Source: CBDDCA01 sp965218205
GTDB lineage: Bacteria > Spirochaetota > Spirochaetia > WTKD01 > G963693115
Assembly: GCA_965218205.1 (NCBI GenBank)
Contig: OZ244590.1
Location: 62,001-126,000, forward strand
Direction of reading: 5' to 3'
Length of the DNA: 64,000 nucleotides
In this document: positions 47,529 through 55,922 of the stretch, piece by piece
How the letters are laid out: each line of letters begins with the position of its first letter
Position numbering within the stretch: the stretch's first letter is position 1
Position numbers and translations under genes: made by a program
Notes under the pieces: generated by a model
What the model was told of the DNA's origin: nothing
What the model saw: only the letters and a program-made list of their open reading frames with translations
Database searches by the model: none

Positions 47529-48434
47529 ATGCAATATTTTATTTCTATTGTTTTTAGTGCCTTAACGAGAGGGAGTATGTATGCTCTTCTTGCGTTGGGT
47601 TACTCTATGATTTATGGTATTATACAGCTCATTAATTTTGCTCATGGTGAGCTGTATATGATTGGTGCTTTTTCGGCTTTGATTGCAACGGTTGTGTTGA
47701 CTTCTTTAGGCATGGGAGGCTTAGCGCTATTAGTATCTGTAATCATATATGGTGCAATTACGTCTATGCTCTATGCCTATACGCTTGAACGTATTGCGTA
47801 TCGTCCCTTACGTAAAAGCTCTGTGCGTCTTTCATTGCTTATCAGTGCAGTGGGTATGTCAACATTTTTACAAAATTTTGTATTGCTTACACAGACTGCT
47901 AATTTTTTGCCATTTCCAAAGATATTACCCGAAAGCTGGAGTGTTCTTTCTGTAAAAGGGTATTTTAATCAAGCACAAGCAGTAATTTTAATTGTGTCTG
48001 TTGTTGTTATGGTTGTCTTAATGTTGACTGTACGCTTTACATTGCTTGGTAAATCTATGCGTGCAGCATCACAGGATATTGTTATGGCACAGCTGTTAGG
48101 GATAAATGTAAACAAAGTGATAGTTATTACCTTTCTTATCGGTGGAGGGATTGCAGCAGTTGGTGGAGTACTTATAGGACAATATGTAGGACAAATTCAG
48201 TTTTATATGGGATTTCTTGTTGGAATTAAAGCGTTTGTCGCTGCAGTATTAGGAGGCATAGGGAGTATTCCCGGTGCATTGCTAGGAAGTTATATGCTTG
48301 GCTTTGTTGAAAGTATGGGAGCAGGATATTTATCAAGCTCGTATGAAGATGTATATGCCTTTTTGTTTTTAGTAATATTTTTAATATTTAAGCCAAATGG
48401 TATACTAGGAAAATCTACAAAAGAAAAAGTATAG
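47529..48434 (+). CDS. livH: Branched-chain amino acid ABC transporter permease LivH
   Basis: The 301-residue permease has about eight hydrophobic helices and typical LivH segments: the ALGYSMIYGIIQLINFAHGE motif near the N-terminus, AASQDIVMAQLLGINVNKVI (ATPase-docking loop) and VLGGIGSIPGALLGSYMLG near the end. It forms the channel with LivM. The start codon has no clear ribosome-binding site. The livM gene follows 13 bp later. Confidence 0.95.
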   Translation: MQYFISIVFSALTRGSMYALLALGYSMIYGIIQLINFAHGELYMIGAFSALIATVVLTSLGMGGLALLVSVIIYGAITSMLYAYTLERIAYRPLRKSSVRLSLLISAVGMSTFLQNFVLLTQTANFLPFPKILPESWSVLSVKGYFNQAQAVILIVSVVVMVVLMLTVRFTLLGKSMRAASQDIVMAQLLGINVNKVIVITFLIGGGIAAVGGVLIGQYVGQIQFYMGFLVGIKAFVAAVLGGIGSIPGALLGSYMLGFVESMGAGYLSSSYEDVYAFLFLVIFLIFKPNGILGKSTKEKV

Positions 48435-48447
48435 CGAGAGATTACAA

Positions 48448-49764
48448 ATGGCAGATACGCGTATAAATGAAACATTACCGCACTCATCTCAAAGTAAAGA
48501 AATTAAAAATAGCACTACGCATTCAGATACAGCAGTAAAAGGTACGCAACAAAGTGAAAAAAAGAAGAGTGTTTCATGGCTTATTTCTTTTCGATCAGTA
48601 ATAATCAATGCTCTCTTATTGCTTGTTCCTAGTGCAACTTTTATTCTTGTAAAAGTAAACACCATAGATAAAACTATGGAATGGTATCCTCTCAATATAG
48701 TCAGGTTTTTTATACTGTATGTTATCATTTTGAGTATATTTACATTTAAGCCACATATCCGCCTTATTCATCATTCTGCTATTCAAAAGATGCTTCAAAA
48801 AACACAGGGAAATGTTGCTCGATTGAGAAAAAACAAAGTATTTCTTGTATTGTTATTGTTTTTTATTATTGTATTTCCCTTTATTGTTTCTCGGTATCAG
48901 ACAAAAGTGATCATCTATGCAATTTCATACTTTATATTTGCACTTGGCATTAACTATACGGTAGGATATGCAGGTATACTCAACTTAGGGCATGTTCTCC
49001 CTTTTGCTGCAGGAGCATATACATTTGCGTTGGGAGTGCAGTATTTTCAGCTCAATTTTTACCCTGCATTAGTGTTAGCGACAGTCATAGGTGCTCTGTG
49101 TGGCATGTGCGTTGCTTTGGTTACATTACGACTTAATGGAGATTATTTAGGGATTGTCACTTTAGCATTGGCAGAGATATTTCGGCTCATATTGGTAAAC
49201 TGGGATTCTTTTACCAGTGGTATGAGAGGCATATCGGGACTAACACCACCAAGTATTCCGGGAATACAGTTAGGGTTTGTGGAGAAATATTATTTACTCT
49301 ATTATATATGCCTTCTACTCTGTGTGATAGGATATGTAATAAGTGCACGTCTTGAACGTAGCCGCTTTGGACGTTCGTGGCAGGCAGTACGTGAAGATGA
49401 AATAGCAGCAGTATCTATGGGAATAAATATAAGTTTTGTGCGTTTTATGGTATTTTCAATAGGAGGTGCATACGCAGGGTTAGCAGGAATGCTGTTATCA
49501 AGCAGCAGTACCTATGTCAGTCCTCATGTATCGACTATTTTGTATTCCATAACCGTGCTAAGTATAGTAATACTAGGAGGCATGGGATCTCTTAACGGGA
49601 TTATTTTAGGTACTGTGATTATTATTATTGTTCCAGAATATTTACGTGAATTTCAAATGTATAGATTGCTTCTTTTTGGTGCAATCTTAGTGATTATGAT
49701 GAGGTTTAAGCCACTGGGTTTACTTCCTCAGAAAAGAGTAATGTATAAAAAAAATAATAAGTAG
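48448..49764 (+). CDS. livM: Branched-chain amino acid ABC transporter permease LivM
   Basis: The 438-residue permease carries a polar N-terminal extension of about 45 residues rich in Ser/Thr/Lys, two extra hydrophobic segments (about 50-68 and 80-95), and then the LivM core from about residue 130: NYTVGYAGILNLGHVLPFAAG, the docking loop AVREDEIAAVSMGIN and LGGMGSLNGIILGT. The core length matches the family; the extension resembles that of E. coli LivM. It partners LivH. Confidence 0.93.
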   Translation: MADTRINETLPHSSQSKEIKNSTTHSDTAVKGTQQSEKKKSVSWLISFRSVIINALLLLVPSATFILVKVNTIDKTMEWYPLNIVRFFILYVIILSIFTFKPHIRLIHHSAIQKMLQKTQGNVARLRKNKVFLVLLLFFIIVFPFIVSRYQTKVIIYAISYFIFALGINYTVGYAGILNLGHVLPFAAGAYTFALGVQYFQLNFYPALVLATVIGALCGMCVALVTLRLNGDYLGIVTLALAEIFRLILVNWDSFTSGMRGISGLTPPSIPGIQLGFVEKYYLLYYICLLLCVIGYVISARLERSRFGRSWQAVREDEIAAVSMGINISFVRFMVFSIGGAYAGLAGMLLSSSSTYVSPHVSTILYSITVLSIVILGGMGSLNGIILGTVIIIIVPEYLREFQMYRLLLFGAILVIMMRFKPLGLLPQKRVMYKKNNK

Positions 49765-49773
49765 GGGATAGTA

Positions 49774-50550
49774 TTGTTATACGTAGAAAATGTAACTGTA
49801 CAATTTGGTGGACTCGTTGCGGTAGACTCTGTGTCGCTAGAAATTCAACCTCATGAAATTATTGGTCTTATAGGACCAAATGGTGCAGGAAAAACAACAT
49901 TGTTTAATTGTATCACTGGTATTTATACTCCTACAAAAGGGGCTATCTTTTTTGATGCACACAATAAAGGAAAAAAAGAAATATCATCACTGCCTACCCA
50001 TGCAATAATTCGTACGGGTATTGCACGTACTTTTCAAAATGTGCGATTATTTCAACGTCTTACCGTATTAGAAAATGTTCTTGTTGGACTCCATTCTAAA
50101 TTGCATGCAGGCTTTTGGGGAACTATTGCTAATAGTCGTAGCACACGAAAAGAAGAAAAAGAAAGTATTGAACGTGCTTTTTATCTTCTTGAGTATTTTA
50201 ATTTAGATTCGCTTGCTAATAATGTTGCAGGAGATTTGCCGTTTGGAAATCAAAAAGTATTAGAGATCGTACGGGCTATGGCAGTAAATCCTACCTTATT
50301 GTTATTAGATGAACCTGCCGCTGGACTTAATACACAAGAAACACATGAGCTTATGGAACTCCTTATAAAAGTAAAGCGAGATTTTTATCCAACATTATTT
50401 CTTATTGAACATGACATGAAGTTTGTAATGTCGCTTACTGATAGAATTTATGTTCTTGATTATGGAAAACTTATTGCTCAAGGAACTCCAAAAGAAATAC
50501 AAAATAATCAAGATGTTATTACTGCTTATTTAGGAGAAACTATCGTATGA
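49774..50550 (+). CDS. livG: Branched-chain amino acid ABC transporter ATPase LivG
   Basis: The 258-residue ATPase has Walker A GPNGAGKTT, the ARTFQNVRLFQRLTVLENV segment typical of LivG, a diverged signature (LPFGNQKVLEI in place of LSGGQ) and Walker B LLLLDEPAAGLN. The start is a TTG preceded by GTAGGGGATAG, nine bases after livM. It drives transport together with LivF, and the two genes overlap by four bases. Confidence 0.95.
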   Translation: MLYVENVTVQFGGLVAVDSVSLEIQPHEIIGLIGPNGAGKTTLFNCITGIYTPTKGAIFFDAHNKGKKEISSLPTHAIIRTGIARTFQNVRLFQRLTVLENVLVGLHSKLHAGFWGTIANSRSTRKEEKESIERAFYLLEYFNLDSLANNVAGDLPFGNQKVLEIVRAMAVNPTLLLLDEPAAGLNTQETHELMELLIKVKRDFYPTLFLIEHDMKFVMSLTDRIYVLDYGKLIAQGTPKEIQNNQDVITAYLGETIV

Positions 50551-51269
50551 GTATGTTACAATTTAGTGATGTACATGTTCATTACGGAGCTATTGCTGCC
50601 GTTAATGGAATTTCTTTTACTGTGAACAAAGGAGAGCTTGTTACCATTATTGGAGCCAATGGTGCAGGAAAAACTTCAATAATGATGGCAATTACAGGAA
50701 TTGTTCCTATTACAAGCGGTACTATTACATTTTTAGAGAAAAACATTCATAAAAAAAGTACTCGTGAGATTATTACAACAGGGATAGCGCTTGTTCCTGA
50801 ACGAAGAAGAATTTTTCCTCGACTTACTGTACAAGAAAATTTAGAGCTAGGGGCTATACTAAACAAGAACACAAAACAAGTGCAAGAGGATATGGACTAT
50901 GTCATGTCTCTCTTTCCTATTTTGCGGGAACGGAGCACTCAGCTTGGCGGTACATTAAGTGGTGGTGAACAGCAAATGCTTGCTATAGCTCGGGCGTATA
51001 TGCAACATCCAACATTACTATTACTTGATGAACCTTCGTTAGGGCTTGCTCCTATTATTATTCAGAAGATATTTGCTACTCTTGAACAATTACGTACAGA
51101 ACGTAACCTTACTATCTTATTAGTAGAACAAAATGTCAGTTTAGCATTGCATCATTCTGACAGAGGGTACGTGCTTGAAACAGGAGAAGTGATCTTAGAA
51201 GGAGATTCTCAGTATTTATTGAATCACTCAAGTATTAAAGAAGCATATCTTGGAGGACATATACACTGA
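50547..51269 (+). CDS. livF: Branched-chain amino acid ABC transporter ATPase LivF
   Basis: The 240-residue ATPase has Walker A GANGAGKTS, the LivF hallmark ALVPERRRIFPRLTVQENL, signature LSGGEQQ and Walker B LLLLDEPSLGLAP. The ATG overlaps the livG stop (ATGA), so translation is coupled. It completes a full livK-HMGF set and is followed by an 85-bp gap before the MATE gene. Confidence 0.96.
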   Translation: MSMLQFSDVHVHYGAIAAVNGISFTVNKGELVTIIGANGAGKTSIMMAITGIVPITSGTITFLEKNIHKKSTREIITTGIALVPERRRIFPRLTVQENLELGAILNKNTKQVQEDMDYVMSLFPILRERSTQLGGTLSGGEQQMLAIARAYMQHPTLLLLDEPSLGLAPIIIQKIFATLEQLRTERNLTILLVEQNVSLALHHSDRGYVLETGEVILEGDSQYLLNHSSIKEAYLGGHIH

Positions 51270-51354
51270 GTATTGCTTGAATACAAGTAGCATGTATGTT
51301 TCCTATATGTACCCTATATATACATGAGGGAGTATTATGTAGTATACTGCATGT

Positions 51355-52764
51355 ATGTCAAATAATTTACAACAGACTCAAAAACAAGTATCTCGTAGTG
51401 GTGGTATGGATCTAAGTAATGGAGATATCCTGTCATCTATAAAAATAATTGCCTTACCTGCAATGTTAGGACAATTTTTTAATTCAATGTATAATTGGAT
51501 TGACACATTTTGGGGAGGAAAAATTTCTGCTGACGCATTATCTGCATTTGCGGCATCATTTCCTATTTTTTTACTTTCGCTTGCCTTAGGACAGCTCTGT
51601 TCTGGTGGAGCTATGGTATTGATTTCTAATGCACTTGGAGAAAAACGTGAACAAGATTCTAAAGACTATCTCGCACAAGCGTCAGTACTAAGTCTTGTAA
51701 TTGGGGTAGTAACAGTAGTAGTAATTCAAATAGTGTGCGAACCTCTGCTAGCGTTTCAAGGGGCAAGTGGGCAAGTGCTTACCTATGCTGTACAGTATAC
51801 AAGAATTTTATTGTACGGCTTTCCTTTTTTAATGCTCACTTTTACCCTTAACTCAGGGCTCACAAGTCGAGGAAATACAAAATTTATGAGAAATATTTTT
51901 ATCATGAATGTATGTATCAATATGCTTATGGATCCCTTATTGTTATATGGACTCTCTTTTGGAGGAGTACAAATTATTCCTGCTATGGGTATAGGAGGAA
52001 TTGCCTTAGCAACAGTTATTGTACAGGTATTAGGGGCAGTAATACTATTGAAGAAATGTTTTCAAGATGATATGCTCCCTCGTTCTATTTCATGCTTTGC
52101 TCCTAGGATACAGTGTTATCGATCAATTATAGTGTACGGGTTGCCATCATTTTTTCAATTATTACTAGTATCGGTAGGGCTTTCTCTTATTACATTTTTT
52201 CTGTTTCAGTTAGGAGGAAACAGTGCTTCGGCTGCGTATGGGATAGGATTAAGGATAGAACAGATGGCTCTTATTCCTGCGTTTGGATTATCCATTGCTC
52301 TTTCTGCTTTGGTAGGACAAAATAATGGAGCAAAGAAGTTTGATCGTATTTTAATAAGCTATCGAACGGTAATATATTTAGCGGTGTTATTACTTATTAG
52401 TCTTATGCTTCCTCTTACATTGTTTGGAAATGTTTTTGCTACCATTTTTACTTCAAATGTACAGGTTATTGCAACCACTGAGCTCTACTTATTTTTTGCA
52501 TTAGCTGCGTTTATGGGATACCAAACACTCAATCTTTCACAAGGTGTTCTGACAGGCATGAAAAAGCCACATATAGCAATATTCATTATTGTTATGAGAC
52601 AGTTATTCCTGCCTTTTATTACTATTCCTCTTTTTGTATATGTGTTTGATTTTGGTATCATAGGCTTATTTACTGCTATGGTATTGAATGTGTGGGTATG
52701 TGCTTTCTTGATGTCCTTTTTTGCATTACGAGCTATTGCAAAACGTCAAGCTGAGGTGTTATAG
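51355..52764 (+). CDS. MATE-family multidrug/sodium antiporter
   Basis: The 469-residue inner-membrane protein has twelve predicted helices and the family repeats: ALPAMLGQFFNSMYNWIDTFW near the N-terminus, FAASFPIFLLSLALGQLCSGG and, in the second half, ERI-like RIEQMALIPAFGLSIALSALVGQNNGA. MATE proteins export cationic compounds in exchange for Na+ or H+. Its stop codon lies one base before the target duplication of the R-M cargo element, so the insertion hit the 3' flank without damaging the gene. Confidence 0.93.
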   Translation: MSNNLQQTQKQVSRSGGMDLSNGDILSSIKIIALPAMLGQFFNSMYNWIDTFWGGKISADALSAFAASFPIFLLSLALGQLCSGGAMVLISNALGEKREQDSKDYLAQASVLSLVIGVVTVVVIQIVCEPLLAFQGASGQVLTYAVQYTRILLYGFPFLMLTFTLNSGLTSRGNTKFMRNIFIMNVCINMLMDPLLLYGLSFGGVQIIPAMGIGGIALATVIVQVLGAVILLKKCFQDDMLPRSISCFAPRIQCYRSIIVYGLPSFFQLLLVSVGLSLITFFLFQLGGNSASAAYGIGLRIEQMALIPAFGLSIALSALVGQNNGAKKFDRILISYRTVIYLAVLLLISLMLPLTLFGNVFATIFTSNVQVIATTELYLFFALAAFMGYQTLNLSQGVLTGMKKPHIAIFIIVMRQLFLPFITIPLFVYVFDFGIIGLFTAMVLNVWVCAFLMSFFALRAIAKRQAEVL

Positions 52765-52765
52765 G

Positions 52766-52773
52766 CTTTTACA
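52766..52773. repeat. 8-bp target duplication, left copy, of the R-M cargo element
   Basis: CTTTTACA directly precedes the left TIR and is repeated exactly at 55163-55170 after the right TIR. Confidence 0.85.
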
Positions 52774-55162
52774 GGGAATTATATACAATGTAGCAATGAT
52801 AAATAATCATGAACACTTGACTAATATCTAGTAAAATTAGACAATATACTTATGAGACGAGCAGATATGACTAATAAAAAAGTAATATATACTTGTCCTA
52901 TTAGAGGAAGGATAGAAAGCACTTCTCTTGAAGAATATTATAGAATAGAATGCTTGAATTATCTCATTAAAAAAGAAAAAATACCTAAAGAAAAAATAGA
53001 GTTAGAAAAAATACTTGAAATATACGGTTTTGCTAAAAAAAATAATTTAAGGGCAGACATAGTAGTATATGATGGTGTTAGGAGAGAATTAAGTAATATT
53101 ATTTATATAGCAGAAATAAAAGTAAGGGCTACAGAAAAAGCAAAAGCTATACAAGACCAATTATTACCTGCAATGAGAAATTGTGATAATATTATTTATG
53201 GTATATATTGGGATGAAATACATAGAGTTTTAGTAGATAGAAAAGGGAAAGAGCAAACAGGTACTTTTCAATTACATTATGAGGAAGAGAATAATAACTC
53301 TCTATCAAAATTAGAAAAAATTAAAGATACACAAGCATTATGGGTAGCTATAGAAAATGGAGTAAGAAATTACAATGGTGGAACAAAAAGTAAACATAGA
53401 GAAATATTAAAATTACTTATAACTAAATACTACGATGAAAAAGTAAATAATGAAAATCTTGTTTTTACTACTAGCAATACTACTATTGTCAATACTGTAA
53501 GAAAATTGTATACACAAGCGATTGATTATTATGGTAAAGAGATATTGGAAGTGATATTCAACGACACTATAAATCTTACTGATGATTGTATAGAAAATTG
53601 TGTTAAGATATTGCAAAATTACTCTTTGTCTGTTTCTGATAGTAAAATAATACAAGAGTTTTATATGAAATTTGCTCCTTCTTTTCTAAAGAAAGATCTT
53701 AGTCAATATTATACGCCTAAAGAAATAGCAAATTTTATGGTAGCTATTGTTCCTATTACAAGAACTACTAAAGCATTAGATCCTTGTAGTGGTTCTGGTG
53801 ATTTTATGGTAGGAGTACTAAAAACAGCAACAGAAAAAGGAGTTGATGGAGACATAGCAATGCGTATTTTTTGCTGGGATATAGATGAAGATGCTTCTGC
53901 TTTAGCTCAAATAAATATGATACTAAATGGGGATGGAAGATCTAATGTAAAAACAATAAATAGTTTAAAAGATATACATGATGAGGAAGATGAATACAAT
54001 CTTATTATTACTAATCCACCATTTGGGGTAAAGACTGTATATACAGAAGCAAAAGGATATGAATTACAAAACAAGACAAAAGAAAGTGGAAAACTATTTA
54101 TAGAGAGATGTACTTATTTACTAAAAGAAAAAGGATTGCTGGTAATTATTTTACCGAATGGGTATTTAGAAAATCCTACCGATATATATGTAAGAGAATA
54201 TATTTTATCTCATTATACGATAAAAGGAATTATAGGACTCCCAAATAATGTATTTAAGTGTACAGGTTCTGGAGGGCGAACAAGTATTTTAATACTTGAA
54301 AAAAATACTTCCCAAAAAAAAGAAAATTATTATTTTTTTGTGCATAAGGCAAATAAAGTAGGTTTTGATCATACTCGTAAACAGATACCTCTCTTACTTC
54401 ATCGTAATGAAGAAACAGGAGCTTTTTCATATGATAATGAAAATAACCCTGTTATAGACAATGATCTTGTTTCTATTGAAAAACAATATAGAGAATTTTT
54501 AGAACAAGATAAAAATTCTACAAAAAATAGTATGCCTGTAAGTGCTATACATACAGATGATACAAAAAGATTTTTTTATACTCTTTATTTGCAAGAATAT
54601 AAGGAATGTGTAAAAAGAATAAAAGCATCTAATAGTATTACTTTGAAAGAAATGGATGCAACAATAACTAATAATAGTAATAAAACTTTGACAGATACTG
54701 ATGAATATACATATATAGAAACAGGGAATGTATACAGAGACACAATACTCGAAACACAAATACTAAGAGGATGGGCTTTGCCTAATAGGGCTAAAGTAAT
54801 TTTAGAAAAGGATACTATTTTAGTATCTAAAATGGAAGGCACATTTAATAATTTTTATTATAATATTGAACAAAGTTATATTGCTTCAAATGGTTTTTAT
54901 AGTATTTATATACCTGATGAAGAATATCGTCTACAGTTTTTAAGATTTTTATTTACTAAAGAGTATATATTGCAAATGGAGTCTTTATGTACTGGTACTA
55001 TAATGGCAGATGTAAAACAAGAAGATATTTACACTAATTTACATATTTCTTTGTATGAGGACACTGCTACAATCAAGAAGTATATTGATAATAAAAAATC
55101 AAGAGAAGAATATGTTAAACATTTGTAAAAATATTTATTTGGCTGCTGTGTATATAGTTCCT
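52774..55162 (+). mobile_element. Transposase-less cargo element with IS1595-type ends carrying a type IIG R-M gene
   Basis: The left end starts GGGAATTATATACA (52774-52787), identical to the TIR core of the resident IS. The right end, read inward on the minus strand, starts AGGAACTATATACA (55162-55149), 13 of 14 to the other IS end. A perfect 8-bp duplication CTTTTACA flanks both. The 2,389-bp segment holds only the R-M gene and has no transposase, so it must be moved in trans. Without it, the MATE 3' flank and the rpsD upstream region join seamlessly through one CTTTTACA. Confidence 0.8.
52852..55128 (+). CDS. Single-chain type IIG-like restriction-modification enzyme
   Basis: The 758-residue protein combines three parts. 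Residues 1-130 form a PD-(D/E)xK nuclease domain of HsdR-N type, with D69 in LRADIVVYD and E88-x-K90 in IAEIKVR. Residues about 270-560 form an N6-adenine methyltransferase with QYYTPKEIANFM, AdoMet motif LDPCSGSGDF (D310) and catalytic NPPF (388-391). The C-terminal 150 residues resemble an HsdS target-recognition domain (YIETGNVYRDT, ALPNRAKVILEKDTILVSKMEG). Cutting, methylation and recognition therefore sit in one chain, so no partner gene is needed. A second ATG at codon 6 is an alternative start. Codon use is very AT-rich compared with neighbours, consistent with arrival on the mobile element. Confidence 0.85.
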   Translation: MRRADMTNKKVIYTCPIRGRIESTSLEEYYRIECLNYLIKKEKIPKEKIELEKILEIYGFAKKNNLRADIVVYDGVRRELSNIIYIAEIKVRATEKAKAIQDQLLPAMRNCDNIIYGIYWDEIHRVLVDRKGKEQTGTFQLHYEEENNNSLSKLEKIKDTQALWVAIENGVRNYNGGTKSKHREILKLLITKYYDEKVNNENLVFTTSNTTIVNTVRKLYTQAIDYYGKEILEVIFNDTINLTDDCIENCVKILQNYSLSVSDSKIIQEFYMKFAPSFLKKDLSQYYTPKEIANFMVAIVPITRTTKALDPCSGSGDFMVGVLKTATEKGVDGDIAMRIFCWDIDEDASALAQINMILNGDGRSNVKTINSLKDIHDEEDEYNLIITNPPFGVKTVYTEAKGYELQNKTKESGKLFIERCTYLLKEKGLLVIILPNGYLENPTDIYVREYILSHYTIKGIIGLPNNVFKCTGSGGRTSILILEKNTSQKKENYYFFVHKANKVGFDHTRKQIPLLLHRNEETGAFSYDNENNPVIDNDLVSIEKQYREFLEQDKNSTKNSMPVSAIHTDDTKRFFYTLYLQEYKECVKRIKASNSITLKEMDATITNNSNKTLTDTDEYTYIETGNVYRDTILETQILRGWALPNRAKVILEKDTILVSKMEGTFNNFYYNIEQSYIASNGFYSIYIPDEEYRLQFLRFLFTKEYILQMESLCTGTIMADVKQEDIYTNLHISLYEDTATIKKYIDNKKSREEYVKHL

Positions 55163-55170
55163 CTTTTACA
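55149..55170 (-). repeat. Right TIR of the cargo element and right target duplication
   Basis: 55149-55162 is the inverted end, and 55163-55170 is the second CTTTTACA. The right end lies 20 bases after the R-M stop codon and 143 bp before rpsD. Confidence 0.8.
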
Positions 55171-55313
55171 GAAAAATACTAATAATGCTACTATATAAAT
55201 AGAGTAGTCATTATATGTCTCTGCAGACCATATGGACGGTAGAGAAAAATAATATTACTCAATAATAAAAAATAACATATGAGGAAATAATAAAAATAGA
55301 TTGGAGGATTGAT

Positions 55314-55922
55314 ATGGCAAGAATTTTGCAAGCAAAAGGGAAAATAGTAAGAAGATTTGGAATAAACATATTTGGAAACCAAAAATATGATAAGTTATTA
55401 AAACGAAAACCAAATCCTCCCGGTGAAATACGACAAAGAAGACCACGACAAACCGAGTTTGGTCGGCAATTATTAGAAAAGCAAAAACTTAAGTTTTGTT
55501 ATGGGGTGAGTGAACGGCAATTACGAAATATTTTTGATCGTGCAAAGGTAATGGATGGAGTAACAGGACGTAATATGCTTATTTTACTTGAATGTCGTTT
55601 AGATAATGTTGTGTACAAATTAGGGTTTGCGTCTAGTAGAAATCAAGCACGGCAGTTGGTATCTCATGGACATATACTCCATAATGGAAGACGGGTAACT
55701 ATTCCTTCGATTCGTGTACGTCTTGGTGATACTATACAAGTTATTGATAAGCAAGCCTCTGTAAATTTAGTGAGAAGATTGCTTGCCGATAATAGTGCTC
55801 GGGCTGTTCCCGAATGGCTTGAACGTGAAGATTTGTCTGCAAAAATTACTATGTATCCAACTCGTGAAATGATAACTACTGTAGCTGAAGAGCAACAAAT
55901 TGTGGAATTTTTCTCAAAATAA
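55314..55922 (+). CDS. rpsD: 30S ribosomal protein S4
   Basis: The 202-residue S4 protein has the N-terminal RRFGINIFG region, basic helices and the S4 RNA-binding domain RLDNVVYKLGFASSRNQARQLVSHGHI with the HNGRRVTIPS beta turn. It nucleates 30S assembly on 16S rRNA and in other bacteria represses its own operon. GGAGG precedes the ATG. It lies outside the usual alpha operon. A peptide-binding-protein frame overlaps its last 23 bp. Confidence 0.98.
   Translation: MARILQAKGKIVRRFGINIFGNQKYDKLLKRKPNPPGEIRQRRPRQTEFGRQLLEKQKLKFCYGVSERQLRNIFDRAKVMDGVTGRNMLILLECRLDNVVYKLGFASSRNQARQLVSHGHILHNGRRVTIPSIRVRLGDTIQVIDKQASVNLVRRLLADNSARAVPEWLEREDLSAKITMYPTREMITTVAEEQQIVEFFSK

Noticed and set aside
49774..49776. 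A later ATG start for LivG
   Set aside because: The TTG follows AGGGGATA at good spacing and gives the standard LivG N-terminus; no in-frame ATG precedes the Walker A region suitably.
55171..55313. A tRNA or riboswitch upstream of rpsD
   Set aside because: A short GTCTCTGCAGAC palindrome is present, but no cloverleaf or known riboswitch layout could be drawn; an S4-binding leader is possible but not supported.
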